DNA of 64,000 bases. It comes from Rheinheimera aquimaris (lineage in GTDB: Bacteria; Pseudomonadota; Gammaproteobacteria; Enterobacterales; Alteromonadaceae). This document shows positions 37,281-46,611 of the stretch, one piece after another; the stretch's first letter is position 1; each line of letters begins with the position of its first letter. Below the pieces are notes generated by a model that had not been told where the DNA came from, did no database searches, and worked only from the letters and a program-made list of their open reading frames with translations. Position numbers and translations under genes: made by a program. Where the stretch lies: positions 558,001 to 622,000 of the forward strand of contig NZ_JAJAVQ010000003.1 in the NCBI RefSeq assembly GCF_020531985.1, in the 5' to 3' direction.

Positions 37281-37898
37281 TTAAACCATGGCAAATTGTT
37301 GCACACGCTGCAATTTTTGTTGCTTTTTCAGGCTTTTCGCATCAAGTAACTCAATATTGGCTTCACGGGCGAAAATCCAGGCCTGGCTGCTAAAACCAGC
37401 AAAGCTAACCACCACACCACTGGTAAAATCAGCTGCCAGCATTTGCTGAAACAGCGCTCTTATCTGATTAATATCAACCGCTTGCTCTTTTTGCTGCAGC
37501 AATACCAACTTTTCAGTATCCTTTGCTTGCAGGCATTTATACTCAGGGCTTACACGGGAAGAATTACACAGTTTACCCTGTCGTAATAAAAACTGCTCAG
37601 CCTCCTGCAAAAATTGGTTCTGCTTGTCTTTTGATGACAATAAAGTACGCAGAGGCATAGGAAAACCAAACAGGCGATGCTGCTCGTCAAGCTCAAAGAA
37701 TGCCATTACATTAAATATTAATGCGACAACAAACATCAGAACAAAGGTCCACAGCATAAAAGCTGACCAAAAGGCCGACAGCACCCAGTTATTATTACTA
37801 AGCAGTAACGAATGTTCGGCAAACAGTAGATAAATAGCGCCGGCAATAATACCAAGGGCAGTACTGACTGAAGAAATGACCAACCATTTATTTTTCAT
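37281..37898 (-). CDS. Membrane protein with a restriction-endonuclease-like domain
   Basis: The 205-aa protein has two membrane helices (about 7-28 and 42-66), a linker, and a C-terminal domain from about 100 that resembles Mrr-type endonuclease folds. It has LVLLQQKEQAVDINQIRAL (the QxK strand), then FTSGVVVSFAGFSSQAWIFA and IELLDAKSL. The Asp that usually precedes QxK is not obvious, and Cys/Lys residues replace much of the DGGID region, so activity is doubtful. It is a stand-alone gene with its own terminator. I know no function for it. Confidence 0.7.
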   Translation of the reverse strand: MKNKWLVISSVSTALGIIAGAIYLLFAEHSLLLSNNNWVLSAFWSAFMLWTFVLMFVVALIFNVMAFFELDEQHRLFGFPMPLRTLLSSKDKQNQFLQEAEQFLLRQGKLCNSSRVSPEYKCLQAKDTEKLVLLQQKEQAVDINQIRALFQQMLAADFTSGVVVSFAGFSSQAWIFAREANIELLDAKSLKKQQKLQRVQQFAMV

Positions 37899-38008
37899 AA
37901 CACCCTCAACTCCATCTGTTGAGCACAGAGTATCAGGCGGCAGAAATATTTTTTCTTAATAAGAAGCTGATAAATGCTTTATAAAAGCTATGATAGAACA
38001 AACAACGT

Positions 38009-38818
38009 TCAAAAACAGTATGTTAAAGCATCAATCGCTGACGAAAAGCGATACTTGAAATCAAACCGAAGACTAAACTTTTCAGCTAACACACGGCGAG
38101 ATTGAGTGGCATCGCAGATAAATGTCATCTCTGTTTGCGCCAATTCAGCAGCCCTTAAATAGAATTCCTCACGTGTTATCGGTGCAGGGCAGCTCAGGTT
38201 GTACAGCCCGGACAACCAGGTATTGTCAGCTATCAGTGTCCTAACCGCTTCCAGAATATCCAAGGCATGTACCATATTCACTGCGCCATCCGGGTTGGAC
38301 AGCGTTTTACCTGCCACGCTGTGCCCTGGATGTCTGCCCGGCCCCATCAATCCGGCTAGACGCAGCGTAATACAATGCGGGAATTGCTGTAACGCCTGTT
38401 CCCCCGCGTATAACAACTGCACTCTTGGGTGCTGGCTACATAATTCACTGCTCTCATCGACCTTGCCTGTACATCCCTGGTATATGCCGGTTGAACTGAA
38501 ATGGATGACCGCCGTACTTTTTGCCTGCACCATCAACTGATACAAATTTTGCAGGGATGTCTGATAATTATTGCCTGTCTCACCGCGCCCTGGCGGGATT
38601 GCACATAACACCAGCGCATCATGGAATAACGCCAGCGCCTGCTGATTCTGTGTTAAATCTGGCTGCCGCAAATCGAGTACAAAACCAGACATTGCTGTGG
38701 GCAGATTAGTCAATACGTCTGCACTACGGCGTGTCACATAAAGCTGATGACCATCCTGCTGCAGTGGCAACGCCAGTTGCTGCCCCAACCAACCACAACC
38801 CACTATTATAATCTTCAC
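38009..38818 (-). CDS. SDR-type NAD(P)-binding protein (YeeZ-like)
   Basis: From GTG 38818, which overlaps the fabY stop as GTGA, the protein is 269 aa. It has the Rossmann motif IIIVGCGWLGQQLA, a following VTRRS, and the SDR-type FSSTGIYQG and HALDILEA segments of the extended epimerase family. E. coli YeeZ is the closest kind I recognise. The usual YxxxK is altered, so a redox role is uncertain. It is last in the yihY-dtd-fabY operon. Confidence 0.82.
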   Translation of the reverse strand: MKIIIVGCGWLGQQLALPLQQDGHQLYVTRRSADVLTNLPTAMSGFVLDLRQPDLTQNQQALALFHDALVLCAIPPGRGETGNNYQTSLQNLYQLMVQAKSTAVIHFSSTGIYQGCTGKVDESSELCSQHPRVQLLYAGEQALQQFPHCITLRLAGLMGPGRHPGHSVAGKTLSNPDGAVNMVHALDILEAVRTLIADNTWLSGLYNLSCPAPITREEFYLRAAELAQTEMTFICDATQSRRVLAEKFSLRFDFKYRFSSAIDALTYCF

Positions 38819-39738
38819 GCTTTGTGATCTGCCTTGCCTGTTGCAGGTAATACCGCATAGCGGCCATGAAACTCTGCGCAAACTTCACCGGCGGACAGAA
38901 TCTGCACCTTAATTTTCTGTACAGCTTTGCGTCCTTCCGCAAGAGGCATTAAATCGCCAACGCAATGCTGCAATACGCAACGAGCAACGGGTTCAGCAAC
39001 AACCGGCTTGATATAACGGATATCCGCGTTTGCCAGTACCTGATCGCCCTGCAAACCAAGCGCTCTCAATTGCAGATATAACATCCCCCAACCTGTTAAC
39101 GTCGCCAAGGTGTAAATACTGCCAGCGAACATTGTCTTATGCAGATTGATATTTGGCGCCATCGGCGCTGCGCAGCGGAATTCATTGCCATCGAAACTGT
39201 CGATATTCAGCTGCATAAATTGACTGACCGGGATGGTTTGCTGCCAGGTCTTACTTAGCTCATCACACCATAATCTGAACTGAACGTCGTCTTTGGCAAG
39301 ACGTACTGTTTTACGCATAACATAGTGACGAATACCAAACTGCTCCGGTGCTTCTGACATACTGTGGTAGCCAGAGCGCTGATAAAAAGCTAAAGCGCTG
39401 TCTCGGGCATTGAGCTGAACATGGGTACAGCCCCATGCTGCAGCCTGAGCTTCAAGGCCTGCCAGGATCCGGCTGCCGGCACCTTTACCCTGGTACGCTG
39501 TCGCAACCGCCATATACCTGACCTGTGCTGTAGCAGCATCTATTTTATGCAGCCTGCCCACTGCAGCTATAGTGTTGTGCTCATCAACCAGCATCAGGTG
39601 ATAAGCGGTATCCTCCAACGCGTCCCGCTCTGACCCAACCGGCTGCTGCCAGGGTTCACGCAGTATCTGCCAGCGCAGCTTATAGTAATCCTGCCACTCC
39701 TGCTCTGTATCGGGCGAGCGTAATTGCCAATGCCGCAT
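38815..39738 (-). CDS. fabY: GNAT/hotdog two-domain protein, FabY (YiiD) type
   Basis: The 307-aa protein joins an N-terminal GNAT acetyltransferase-like domain (about 1-150, with VATAYQGKGAGSRIL and LNARDSALAFYQRSGY) to a C-terminal YiiD thioesterase-type hotdog domain (about 160-300, with FAGSIYTLATLTGWG). E. coli YiiD, renamed FabY, has this architecture and acts as a malonyl-ACP decarboxylase feeding fatty acid initiation. The E. coli neighbours dtd and yihY are also here in the same order, which supports orthology. Confidence 0.88.
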   Translation of the reverse strand: MRHWQLRSPDTEQEWQDYYKLRWQILREPWQQPVGSERDALEDTAYHLMLVDEHNTIAAVGRLHKIDAATAQVRYMAVATAYQGKGAGSRILAGLEAQAAAWGCTHVQLNARDSALAFYQRSGYHSMSEAPEQFGIRHYVMRKTVRLAKDDVQFRLWCDELSKTWQQTIPVSQFMQLNIDSFDGNEFRCAAPMAPNINLHKTMFAGSIYTLATLTGWGMLYLQLRALGLQGDQVLANADIRYIKPVVAEPVARCVLQHCVGDLMPLAEGRKAVQKIKVQILSAGEVCAEFHGRYAVLPATGKADHKA

Positions 39739-39756
39739 AAAGTACTACTCCGGATA

Positions 39757-40194
39757 CTAATTCTGTAATAAAAAGGTCACAGGCCCGTCATTAATGAGAC
39801 TAACCTGCATATCAGCGCCGAATTGTCCGGTAGCGGTATTAATACCAAGCTCCTGACAACAAAGGACAAACTGCTGGTAATACTGCAGCGCTTTCTGTGG
39901 CTGCGCAGCTGGCGTAAAACTCGGCCGCAGACCAGATTGAGTATCCGCAGCCAGTGTAAACTGCGACACAACCAGAATATCTCCACCGGCTTGCTGCACA
40001 TTCAGGTTCATTTTACCGTGAGTATCAGCAAACATCCGGTAGTGACAAACTTTATGTGCCAGTTTACTGATATCGGCTTCGGTGTCGTCGGCTTCAACCC
40101 CCAGCAATACCAGAATGCCGTTGTCTATTTGTGCAATACAACGCTCGTCAACACTGACCGATGCCTGCTTTACTCTTTGTATTAATGCTTTCAA
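39757..40194 (-). CDS. dtd: D-aminoacyl-tRNA deacylase
   Basis: DTD hydrolyses D-amino acids wrongly attached to tRNA. The 145-aa protein has the full set of motifs: [27 protein letters not shown], the active [16 protein letters not shown], and the Gly-cisPro motif NDGPVTF near the end. The start is TTG at 40194, since no ATG or GTG aligns; it is four bases from the yihY stop. Confidence 0.95.
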   Translation of the reverse strand: MKALIQRVKQASVSVDERCIAQIDNGILVLLGVEADDTEADISKLAHKVCHYRMFADTHGKMNLNVQQAGGDILVVSQFTLAADTQSGLRPSFTPAAQPQKALQYYQQFVLCCQELGINTATGQFGADMQVSLINDGPVTFLLQN

Positions 40195-40198
40195 ATTA

Positions 40199-41092
40199 TC
40201 AATCCGTCTTCACTTCTGGTTCTGGGCTGATTTGATCCGGATCATCGGCATCAGCGGGTTCAGTGTCTGCGGCTATTTGCTGCAGTAATGCAGTCAGCTC
40301 CGCTCCCAGCAGTACGACCAACCAGCACAAATATACCCAGACAAATAGAATAGGCACCAGGGCAAGTGCGCCATAAATAGTGTCGTATGAAGGAAAATGG
40401 GCGATATAAAAGCCGAAGCCGCGCTTGGATAACTCAAACAACACCGTCGCCAGTAAAGCGCCATAAAAAGCATGACGTGAGCGCACTTTAATGTTGGGTA
40501 CCACAACATAAAGGATAAAAAATGCCAGCATCGAAATAAGGTAAGGCACTATCCCCAGCGCGAATGTTGATAAGCCTGGCGTATAATTCTCTGCAAAACG
40601 GGTCAGCCCTACCAAATATGAACTCAGTACGATAGAAGAGCCGAATAATATCGGCCCCAGTGTCAGTATCATCCAATAGATGGAAAATGAAATAATCGGC
40701 CTGGGCCGTTTTGTCACCCGCCAGATCTTATTCAGCGTCTTATCAATATTGTAAATCAGCAGCAACGCTACTATCACCAGCGCCGTAATACCTACTGCGG
40801 TCATACCGCCGGTATTGCCAATAAACTGACTGATATAGGTTTGGATCTCCTCTCCACGGGATGGAATGACGTTGGCGTAGACAAAAGTTTCGATACTTTG
40901 CCTGAACTGGCTGAACATCGGAAAGGCACGAAGCATTGAAAACATTACAGCGATAAAAGGTACCAGTGACAGCAAGGAAATATACGCCAGATAGCCACCG
41001 ATCATAGTGATTTGGTCTTGCTGACAGCGCTGTGCATATAATCTGATAAATCGTTTTGCGGTGTCAAAATAGTGTTGCCAGTCTGGTTTCAT
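40199..41092 (-). CDS. yihY: YihY/BrkB family inner-membrane protein
   Basis: The 297-aa protein has six predicted membrane helices and the YihY signature: an N-terminal [33 protein letters not shown], the [19 protein letters not shown] loop and a late [15 protein letters not shown]. It was once called RNase BN, an assignment later withdrawn; the function remains uncertain. The acidic tail ([13 protein letters not shown]) is cytoplasmic. GGAGACG precedes the ATG, and it leads the dtd-fabY-SDR operon. Confidence 0.92.
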   Translation of the reverse strand: MKPDWQHYFDTAKRFIRLYAQRCQQDQITMIGGYLAYISLLSLVPFIAVMFSMLRAFPMFSQFRQSIETFVYANVIPSRGEEIQTYISQFIGNTGGMTAVGITALVIVALLLIYNIDKTLNKIWRVTKRPRPIISFSIYWMILTLGPILFGSSIVLSSYLVGLTRFAENYTPGLSTFALGIVPYLISMLAFFILYVVVPNIKVRSRHAFYGALLATVLFELSKRGFGFYIAHFPSYDTIYGALALVPILFVWVYLCWLVVLLGAELTALLQQIAADTEPADADDPDQISPEPEVKTD

Positions 41093-41175
41093 AACGTCTC
41101 CAAAGCGGTGCTTACCCCAAGAGGATACAAGAAAAGCTGTGCTGCAACCAGCTGTTAGCTAAAGTCAACGCTAAC

Positions 41176-41204
41176 AAAAAAGCCGGTGAAACACCGGCTT
41201 TTTT
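41176..41204 (-). terminator. Terminator of typA
   Basis: GCCGGTG-AAA-CACCGGC with six flanking A and six T, 17 bases past the typA stop. It separates typA from yihY. Confidence 0.9.
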
Positions 41205-41220
41205 AGTTTTTCATAGCTTA

Positions 41221-43056
41221 TCAGTCAGCACTACGGCTGGCGCGTTTACGGTCATTTTCGGTTAAATGACGCTTACGGATACGAATTGACTTTGGCGTTA
41301 CCTCTACCAGCTCATCGTCATCAATAAACTCCAGTGCCTGCTCCAGCGTATAGCGGATTGGCGGTACCAGGTTAATCGCTTCGTCAGTACCTGAAGCCCT
41401 TACGTTAGTTAACTGCTTACCTTTCAAACAGTTAACGGTCAAATCGTTACTACGGCTGTGAATACCGATGACCTGACCTTCGTACACTTCTTCTGCATGG
41501 CTGATAAACATGCGGCCACGTTCCTGCAGTGAGAAAATCGCGTAACCGGCAGCTTTACCCATCGCATTAGAAATCATTACGCCGTTTTGGCGCTGACCGA
41601 TAGTACCGCCTTTGTGCTCACCGTAATGATCGAAGCTGTGGTACATCAAACCGGTGCCTGAGGTGATCGTCATGAACTCGGTACGGAAACCAATTAAACC
41701 ACGGCTCGGCATCAGGAAGTCCATACGGATACGGCCTTTACCATCTGGCTGCATATTGGTCATTTCGGCTTTACGCTCGCCCATTTTCTCCATGATCGAA
41801 CCTTGATGCGGCTCTTCACAGTCAATGGTCACATTCTCCATTGGTTCCATTTTTACGCCATCAACCACTTTCATGATAACTTCCGGGCGTGATACCGCTA
41901 ACTCAAAGCCTTCGCGGCGCATGTTTTCAATCAATACACCAAGGTGTAATTCACCACGGCCTGACACTTTAAATTTGTCACCGTCATCAGTTTCTTCAAC
42001 CCGCAGTGCCACGTTATGCTTCAGCTCGTTGTTCAAACGCTCTAAAATCTGGCGTGACGTCACGAATTTACCTTCTTTACCAGCAAACGGAGAAGTGTTT
42101 ACCTGGAAGGTCATTGTAACAGTAGGTTCATCTACCTGCAGCGCCGGTAAAGCTTCAACTTTAGTGGTCGCACAGATGGTATCAGAGATTTTTAGCTCAC
42201 CAAGGCCGGTAAAGGCCACGATATCACCGGCAGACGCTTCGGTAGTTTCAACGCGCTCTAAGCCAAGGTAACCAAATACCTGACCTACCTTGCCATTGCG
42301 CTTCGTGCCATCAGCACCGACGATAGTTACCTGCTGGTTAGGCTTTAAGGTGCCACGCTTGATACGGCCGATACCGATGATGCCTAAATAGCTTGAGTAA
42401 TCAAGCTGCGATACCTGTAACTGGGTTTCACCATCCAGCTCAACTGCCGGAGGTGCAACATGATCAACAATGGCCTGGAATAAATCGGTGATATCCGCTT
42501 TTGGCTCGTTGTGATCCAGCGTTGCCCAACCATTTAATGCCGACGCATACACAATCGGGAAGTCCAGCTGCTCATCAGTAGCACCTAAGTTATCAAACAG
42601 GTCAAACACCTGGTCAATAACCCAATCCGGACGTGCGCCTGGACGGTCAATTTTGTTAACAACCACAATTGGCTTTAAACCGTGAGCAAAGGCTTTTTGC
42701 GTAACGAAGCGGGTTTGTGGCATAGGGCCATCAACAGCATCAACCAGCAATAATACTGAATCAGCCATTGATAAAACACGCTCTACCTCACCGCCGAAAT
42801 CGGCGTGGCCAGGCGTGTCCAGAATATTAATGTGGTAGCCGTTCCAGCGCACTGACGTATTTTTCGCCAGAATAGTAATACCGCGCTCAGATTCCTGCGC
42901 GTTTGAGTCCATTACGCGCTCTTGCATTTTAGCGCGGGCATCGAAGGTGCCAGACTGCTGCAGCAGTTTGTCAACCAAAGTGGTTTTACCATGGTCAACG
43001 TGCGCAATAATGGCAACGTTGCGCAGCTTATCTAAATTTGTTGCAGTGACGCTCAT
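41221..43056 (-). CDS. typA: Ribosome-associated GTPase TypA/BipA
   Basis: TypA is a translational GTPase needed for 50S assembly in the cold and under stress. From ATG 43056 (AGAGGA upstream) it is 611 aa. G motifs are [10 protein letters not shown], the switch [17 protein letters not shown] and [10 protein letters not shown]. Domains II, III and V follow, and the C-terminal specific domain includes [10 protein letters not shown] and a basic RIRKRHL tail. It diverges from glnA, as in E. coli. Longer in-frame starts upstream lack homology. Confidence 0.96.
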   Translation of the reverse strand: MSVTATNLDKLRNVAIIAHVDHGKTTLVDKLLQQSGTFDARAKMQERVMDSNAQESERGITILAKNTSVRWNGYHINILDTPGHADFGGEVERVLSMADSVLLLVDAVDGPMPQTRFVTQKAFAHGLKPIVVVNKIDRPGARPDWVIDQVFDLFDNLGATDEQLDFPIVYASALNGWATLDHNEPKADITDLFQAIVDHVAPPAVELDGETQLQVSQLDYSSYLGIIGIGRIKRGTLKPNQQVTIVGADGTKRNGKVGQVFGYLGLERVETTEASAGDIVAFTGLGELKISDTICATTKVEALPALQVDEPTVTMTFQVNTSPFAGKEGKFVTSRQILERLNNELKHNVALRVEETDDGDKFKVSGRGELHLGVLIENMRREGFELAVSRPEVIMKVVDGVKMEPMENVTIDCEEPHQGSIMEKMGERKAEMTNMQPDGKGRIRMDFLMPSRGLIGFRTEFMTITSGTGLMYHSFDHYGEHKGGTIGQRQNGVMISNAMGKAAGYAIFSLQERGRMFISHAEEVYEGQVIGIHSRSNDLTVNCLKGKQLTNVRASGTDEAINLVPPIRYTLEQALEFIDDDELVEVTPKSIRIRKRHLTENDRKRASRSAD

Positions 43057-43231
43057 GTAAACTATCCTCTGTGGCACTAGATGACCATAATGACCACCAG
43101 GCAAAACTAACTGAAACGAAAGGGCGCACATTCTACTCTGTTTTTACAAGGAAAGAAAAACAGCAACTGAGAATTAAGCAAATTTTTTTAGCGAACAGTA
43201 GATCAGTAGCTAGACTTAACCCTGCGAGCAA

Positions 43232-43247
43232 TGCACCATCAAGATGC
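43232..43247 (+). promoter_or_regulatory. NtrC site 2 (weaker) upstream of glnA
   Basis: TGCACC-ATCAA-GATGC matches the NtrC pair with one mismatch in the right half. Its centre is about 21 bases, two helical turns, from the stronger site. Confidence 0.55.
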
Positions 43248-43253
43248 GCGAAA

Positions 43254-43268
43254 GCACCACACTGGTGC
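43254..43268 (+). promoter_or_regulatory. NtrC site 1 upstream of glnA
   Basis: GCACC-ACACT-GGTGC is a perfect inverted pair with the NtrC half-site sequence and spacing. It lies about 100 bases before the predicted sigma54 start point, a usual enhancer distance. Confidence 0.75.
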
Positions 43269-43332
43269 AACATCAACATAAAGGGACAACTATAATTAGC
43301 TAAAATACATACATTTCATGATGTTAGAGCTT

Positions 43333-43348
43333 TGGCATATATCTGGCA
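43333..43348 (+). promoter_or_regulatory. Sigma54 promoter of glnA
   Basis: TGGCAT-ATATC-TGGCA fits TGGCAY-N5-TTGCA with one mismatch; the invariant GG and GC are present with correct spacing. The start point should fall near 43359, about 44 bases before the glnA ATG. Confidence 0.7.
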
Positions 43349-43402
43349 TTTAATGGAGCAACACCGCTAAATCAGTTCAAAACAGATTAATTGGAGGAAT
43401 GC

Positions 43403-44812
43403 ATGTCTGCATCATCTGTACTGAGTTTAATTAAAGAAAATGAAGTGAAGTTTGTAGATTTACGTTTTACTGATACCAAAGGTAAAGAGCAGCACGTGAC
43501 AGTTCCTGCAAACCAGATTACCGAAGATTTCTTTGAAGACGGCAAAATGTTTGACGGTTCATCTATTATGGGCTGGAAAGGCATTAATGACTCAGACATG
43601 ATCCTGATGCCAGACGCCTCAACTGCCGTACTGGATCCTTTCTTTGAAGAAACCACGCTGAACATTACTTGTGACGTTATCGAACCAAGCACCATGCAAG
43701 GCTACGAGCGTGACCCGCGTTCAATTGCAAAACGCGCTGAGGAATACCTGAAATCAACCGGTATTGCGGACACTGTTTTATTTGGCCCTGAACCAGAATT
43801 CTTCATGTTTGACGACATCCGGTTTGAAACAAACATGTCTGGTTCATTCTTCAAAATTAACTCAACAGAAGCAGCCTGGAACTCAGGCACCAGCTATGAA
43901 GATGGCAACAAAGGCCACCGTCCCGGCATCAAAGGCGGTTATTTCCCACTGCCACCAGTAGATTCAGGCCATGATATCCGTAGCGCCATGTGTATGGTAC
44001 TGGAAGAAATGGGTCAGACAGTTGAAGCGCACCACCACGAAGTGGCTACTGCTGGTCAGAATGAAATTGCAACAAAGTTCAACAGCTTAACTAAGAAAGC
44101 TGATGAAGTTCAGCAGCTTAAGTATGTTATCCATAACGTTGCGCACCTGTATGGCAAAACCGTTACGTTCATGCCAAAACCACTGGTAGGTGACAATGGT
44201 TCAGGTATGCACTGCCACCAGTCGCTGGCAAAAGATGGTGTAAACCTGTTCGCTGGTGACAAGTATGCCGGTTTGTCAGAATTAGCGCTGTATTACATCG
44301 GCGGTATCATTAAGCATGCAAAAGCCATCAATGCTTTTACCAACCCATCAACTAACTCGTACAAGCGTTTAGTGCCACACTTTGAAGCTCCGGTAATGCT
44401 GGCTTACTCCGCCCGTAACCGCTCAGCATCTATCCGTATTCCATTGGTACCAAGTGCTAAAGCGCGCCGTATTGAGTGTCGCTTCCCGGATCCTGCAGCG
44501 AACCCTTACCTGGCGTTCACTGCCCAGTTAATGGCGGGTTTAGACGGCATCCAGAACAAGATCCACCCAGGCGATGCGATGGATAAAGATCTGTATGACT
44601 TACCGGCTGAAGAAGCGGCGAATATTCCGCAGGTTTCTACTTCACTGGAAGAGTCACTGAACGAGCTGGATAAAAACCGCGCTATCTTCACCAAAGGCGG
44701 CGTAATGTCTGACGCGATGATCGATGCTTACATCGATATTAAACGTGCTGAAGCCCGCAAAGTTGCCGTGGCTGTTCATCCGCTTGAATTTGAACTGTAC
44801 TACAGCGTATAA
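43403..44812 (+). CDS. glnA: Glutamine synthetase, type I
   Basis: GlnA fixes ammonia into glutamine. The 469-aa length equals E. coli GlnA. Visible are [28 protein letters not shown], metal-site FGPEPEFF and [15 protein letters not shown], the [11 protein letters not shown] loop, and the adenylylation Tyr in [10 protein letters not shown], so GlnE control is expected. The ATG at 43403 has GGAGG five bases upstream; an out-of-frame ATG at 43399 overlaps it. Transcription is likely NtrC/sigma54-driven. Confidence 0.98.
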   Translation: MSASSVLSLIKENEVKFVDLRFTDTKGKEQHVTVPANQITEDFFEDGKMFDGSSIMGWKGINDSDMILMPDASTAVLDPFFEETTLNITCDVIEPSTMQGYERDPRSIAKRAEEYLKSTGIADTVLFGPEPEFFMFDDIRFETNMSGSFFKINSTEAAWNSGTSYEDGNKGHRPGIKGGYFPLPPVDSGHDIRSAMCMVLEEMGQTVEAHHHEVATAGQNEIATKFNSLTKKADEVQQLKYVIHNVAHLYGKTVTFMPKPLVGDNGSGMHCHQSLAKDGVNLFAGDKYAGLSELALYYIGGIIKHAKAINAFTNPSTNSYKRLVPHFEAPVMLAYSARNRSASIRIPLVPSAKARRIECRFPDPAANPYLAFTAQLMAGLDGIQNKIHPGDAMDKDLYDLPAEEAANIPQVSTSLEESLNELDKNRAIFTKGGVMSDAMIDAYIDIKRAEARKVAVAVHPLEFELYYSV

Positions 44813-44825
44813 AATAGCCTGAATG

Positions 44826-44855
44826 AAAAAGCTCACTTCGGTGAGCTTTTTTTTT
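44826..44855 (+). terminator. Terminator of glnA
   Basis: GCTCAC-TTCG-GTGAGC with flanking A5 and T9, a classic UUCG-capped terminator 13 bases after glnA. It separates glnA from the downstream regulators. Confidence 0.93.
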
Positions 44856-44933
44856 GTAGAAAAACAATACAAAGCAAGCTAGAGTAACCGTTCAGAACAA
44901 CAGAATAATAATAAAAGACTAATGGATTAATAC

Positions 44934-45452
44934 ATGAATAAAGTGTTGTTTACTTTACTAATATTGTTTTCGGCCAGCATATTACAAGCGCAGGAAAACA
45001 AAAAAGTCTTCGTCACCCGGGACGCAAACGGCGTGTTGGTGTTTTCTGATAGCCCACAACCCGGCGCAGAAGAAGTGAACCTGTCAAGCCGGGCAAATAT
45101 CATGGAAGCAACAGATCCAACGCTACCGTCCCGTAAACAACCCGCGAAAGAGCCATTCACCGTTGAAATTGCACAGCCTGAAGATCAAGGCACTGTCCGC
45201 GACAACACAGGCTCAGTATATGTGTCCGGTAAAATCAGTCCGATGTTCGAACGTGGTCTGCGGGTGCGTCTGTTGGTAGATGGTAAACCCCAGGCAGAAC
45301 CGCAGAACAATGCAGTATTTATCTTGCGGGATATAGAACGTGGCGAACATAAACTACAGATGGAGCTTTTTGACCAAAGCGGCAAGCTTATTGCAACGAG
45401 TCCTGTAACGACCTTCTATTTACATAGAGCTTCGGTAATTTCACCAAATTAG
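44934..45452 (+). CDS. DUF4124-containing exported protein
   Basis: The 172-aa protein has a signal peptide with cleavage likely after LQA (residue 19), then a DUF4124-like segment (KKVFVTRDANGVLVFSDSPQPGAEEV), a linker, and a C-terminal beta-rich domain (about 75-165) containing VYVSGKISPMFERGLRV and GEHKLQMELFDQSGKLI, resembling Ig-like folds. Its function is unknown. Proteins of this kind often lie between glnA and ntrB in related genomes. It has no cysteines. Confidence 0.8.
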   Translation: MNKVLFTLLILFSASILQAQENKKVFVTRDANGVLVFSDSPQPGAEEVNLSSRANIMEATDPTLPSRKQPAKEPFTVEIAQPEDQGTVRDNTGSVYVSGKISPMFERGLRVRLLVDGKPQAEPQNNAVFILRDIERGEHKLQMELFDQSGKLIATSPVTTFYLHRASVISPN

Positions 45453-45502
45453 TGCATACGCTATGCAATTCAGTCTGAGCTGAATTACACTGTTTTAGCT
45501 GC

Positions 45503-45517
45503 GCACCAGTTTGGTGC
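45503..45517 (+). promoter_or_regulatory. NtrC site at the ntrB ribosome site
   Basis: GCACC-AGTTT-GGTGC is a perfect NtrC-type inverted pair. It ends one base before AAAGGA, the ribosome site of ntrB, so bound NtrC would block the promoter or early transcription. This mirrors autorepression at E. coli glnLp. Confidence 0.7.
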
Positions 45518-45530
45518 AAAGGATAAAACA

Positions 45531-46607
45531 GTGGCCAATACCGTGATAAGCACAGAACAATTACATATCCATATCAGTGAACATTTGACGACTGCGGTCA
45601 TGCTGCTTGATGCGCAGCTGACCGTACGCTATTTCAATACTGCCTGCTGTGCTGTGCTCGGACTGGGAGAAAAGCGCCTCAGCGAGCAGTATTTTCCGGA
45701 TCTGTTTTTGCACTGCGATATTACAGCGCAACACTTTACCAGCGCATTAAGCAGTAAACAGGGGTTTGGTGTCAGTGATGTACAGGCCGTGCTGGCTGAT
45801 GGCCGTCATCTGTTGCTGGATATTTCAGTGACACTGTGCGAAACACCGGTTGAGCACCTGTTATTAGAGCTACGACAGGTAGATCAGCAGCGTAAGATCA
45901 GTCTTGAAAGCCTGCAACAGCATCAGCACTTGGCCGCGCGCGAGCTGATAAGAGGTCTGGCTCACGAAATAAAAAACCCGCTGGGTGGTTTGCGTGGTGC
46001 CGCACAATTACTGGAAGAGTCTTTACCTGAAGAGCTGACCGAGTATACCCAACTGATTATCGCTCAGGCGGATCGGCTAAGGAACCTGGTTGACCGTCTG
46101 CTCGGCCCCTATCGCCCGGCTCAGAGAACCCGTAGCAACCTGCACCAGATGATAGAACAGGTGCGTCAACTGGCTATTATGGATAATCCGGGACAAGTAC
46201 AATTTAACCGCGACTACGATCCGAGCATACCTGATTTTGCATTCGATCCGGAGCTTTTAGAGCAAGCTCTGCTAAACATTGTACGTAATGCCCAGCAAGC
46301 GCTTGACCAAACCGACAACCCGGTTATCAGCCTGCAAAGCCGAGTACTGCATCAGCATACCCTGCATGGCAAACGCTATAAACTGGTTGCACTGATTAGG
46401 GTTATCGACAATGGCCCAGGCATACCTGCAGAGATAAAAGACACGCTGTTTTACCCTATGGTCAGTGGCAAAGCCGGTGGCACCGGTCTGGGGCTTTCCA
46501 TTGCACAAACCCTTATCCATCAACATGGTGGCTGGATAGACTGCGACAGCTGGCCAGGCCACACCGAATTTACTTTATACCTGCCTATTGCAGACACTGA
46601 GGATTGA
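45531..46607 (+). CDS. glnL: Nitrogen regulation sensor kinase NtrB
   Basis: NtrB phosphorylates NtrC under nitrogen limitation and, bound to PII, reverses this. The 358-aa soluble protein has an N-terminal PAS domain, the phospho-acceptor in GLAHEIKNPLGGLRGAAQLL, NIVRNAQQAL (N box), DNGPGIP and GTGLGLSIA. Lack of membrane helices fits NtrB. The GTG start has AAGGA upstream, and the next gene is ntrC after four bases. Confidence 0.96.
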   Translation: MANTVISTEQLHIHISEHLTTAVMLLDAQLTVRYFNTACCAVLGLGEKRLSEQYFPDLFLHCDITAQHFTSALSSKQGFGVSDVQAVLADGRHLLLDISVTLCETPVEHLLLELRQVDQQRKISLESLQQHQHLAARELIRGLAHEIKNPLGGLRGAAQLLEESLPEELTEYTQLIIAQADRLRNLVDRLLGPYRPAQRTRSNLHQMIEQVRQLAIMDNPGQVQFNRDYDPSIPDFAFDPELLEQALLNIVRNAQQALDQTDNPVISLQSRVLHQHTLHGKRYKLVALIRVIDNGPGIPAEIKDTLFYPMVSGKAGGTGLGLSIAQTLIHQHGGWIDCDSWPGHTEFTLYLPIADTED

Positions 46608-46611
46608 ACTG

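Larger units (their letters stand above)
43057..43402. other. Divergent typA/glnA control region
   Basis: This 346-base region holds no gene. The glnA-proximal part contains two NtrC-type sites and a sigma54-like promoter, listed separately. The typA-proximal part (43057-43230) shows no motif I can name. Confidence 0.7.
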
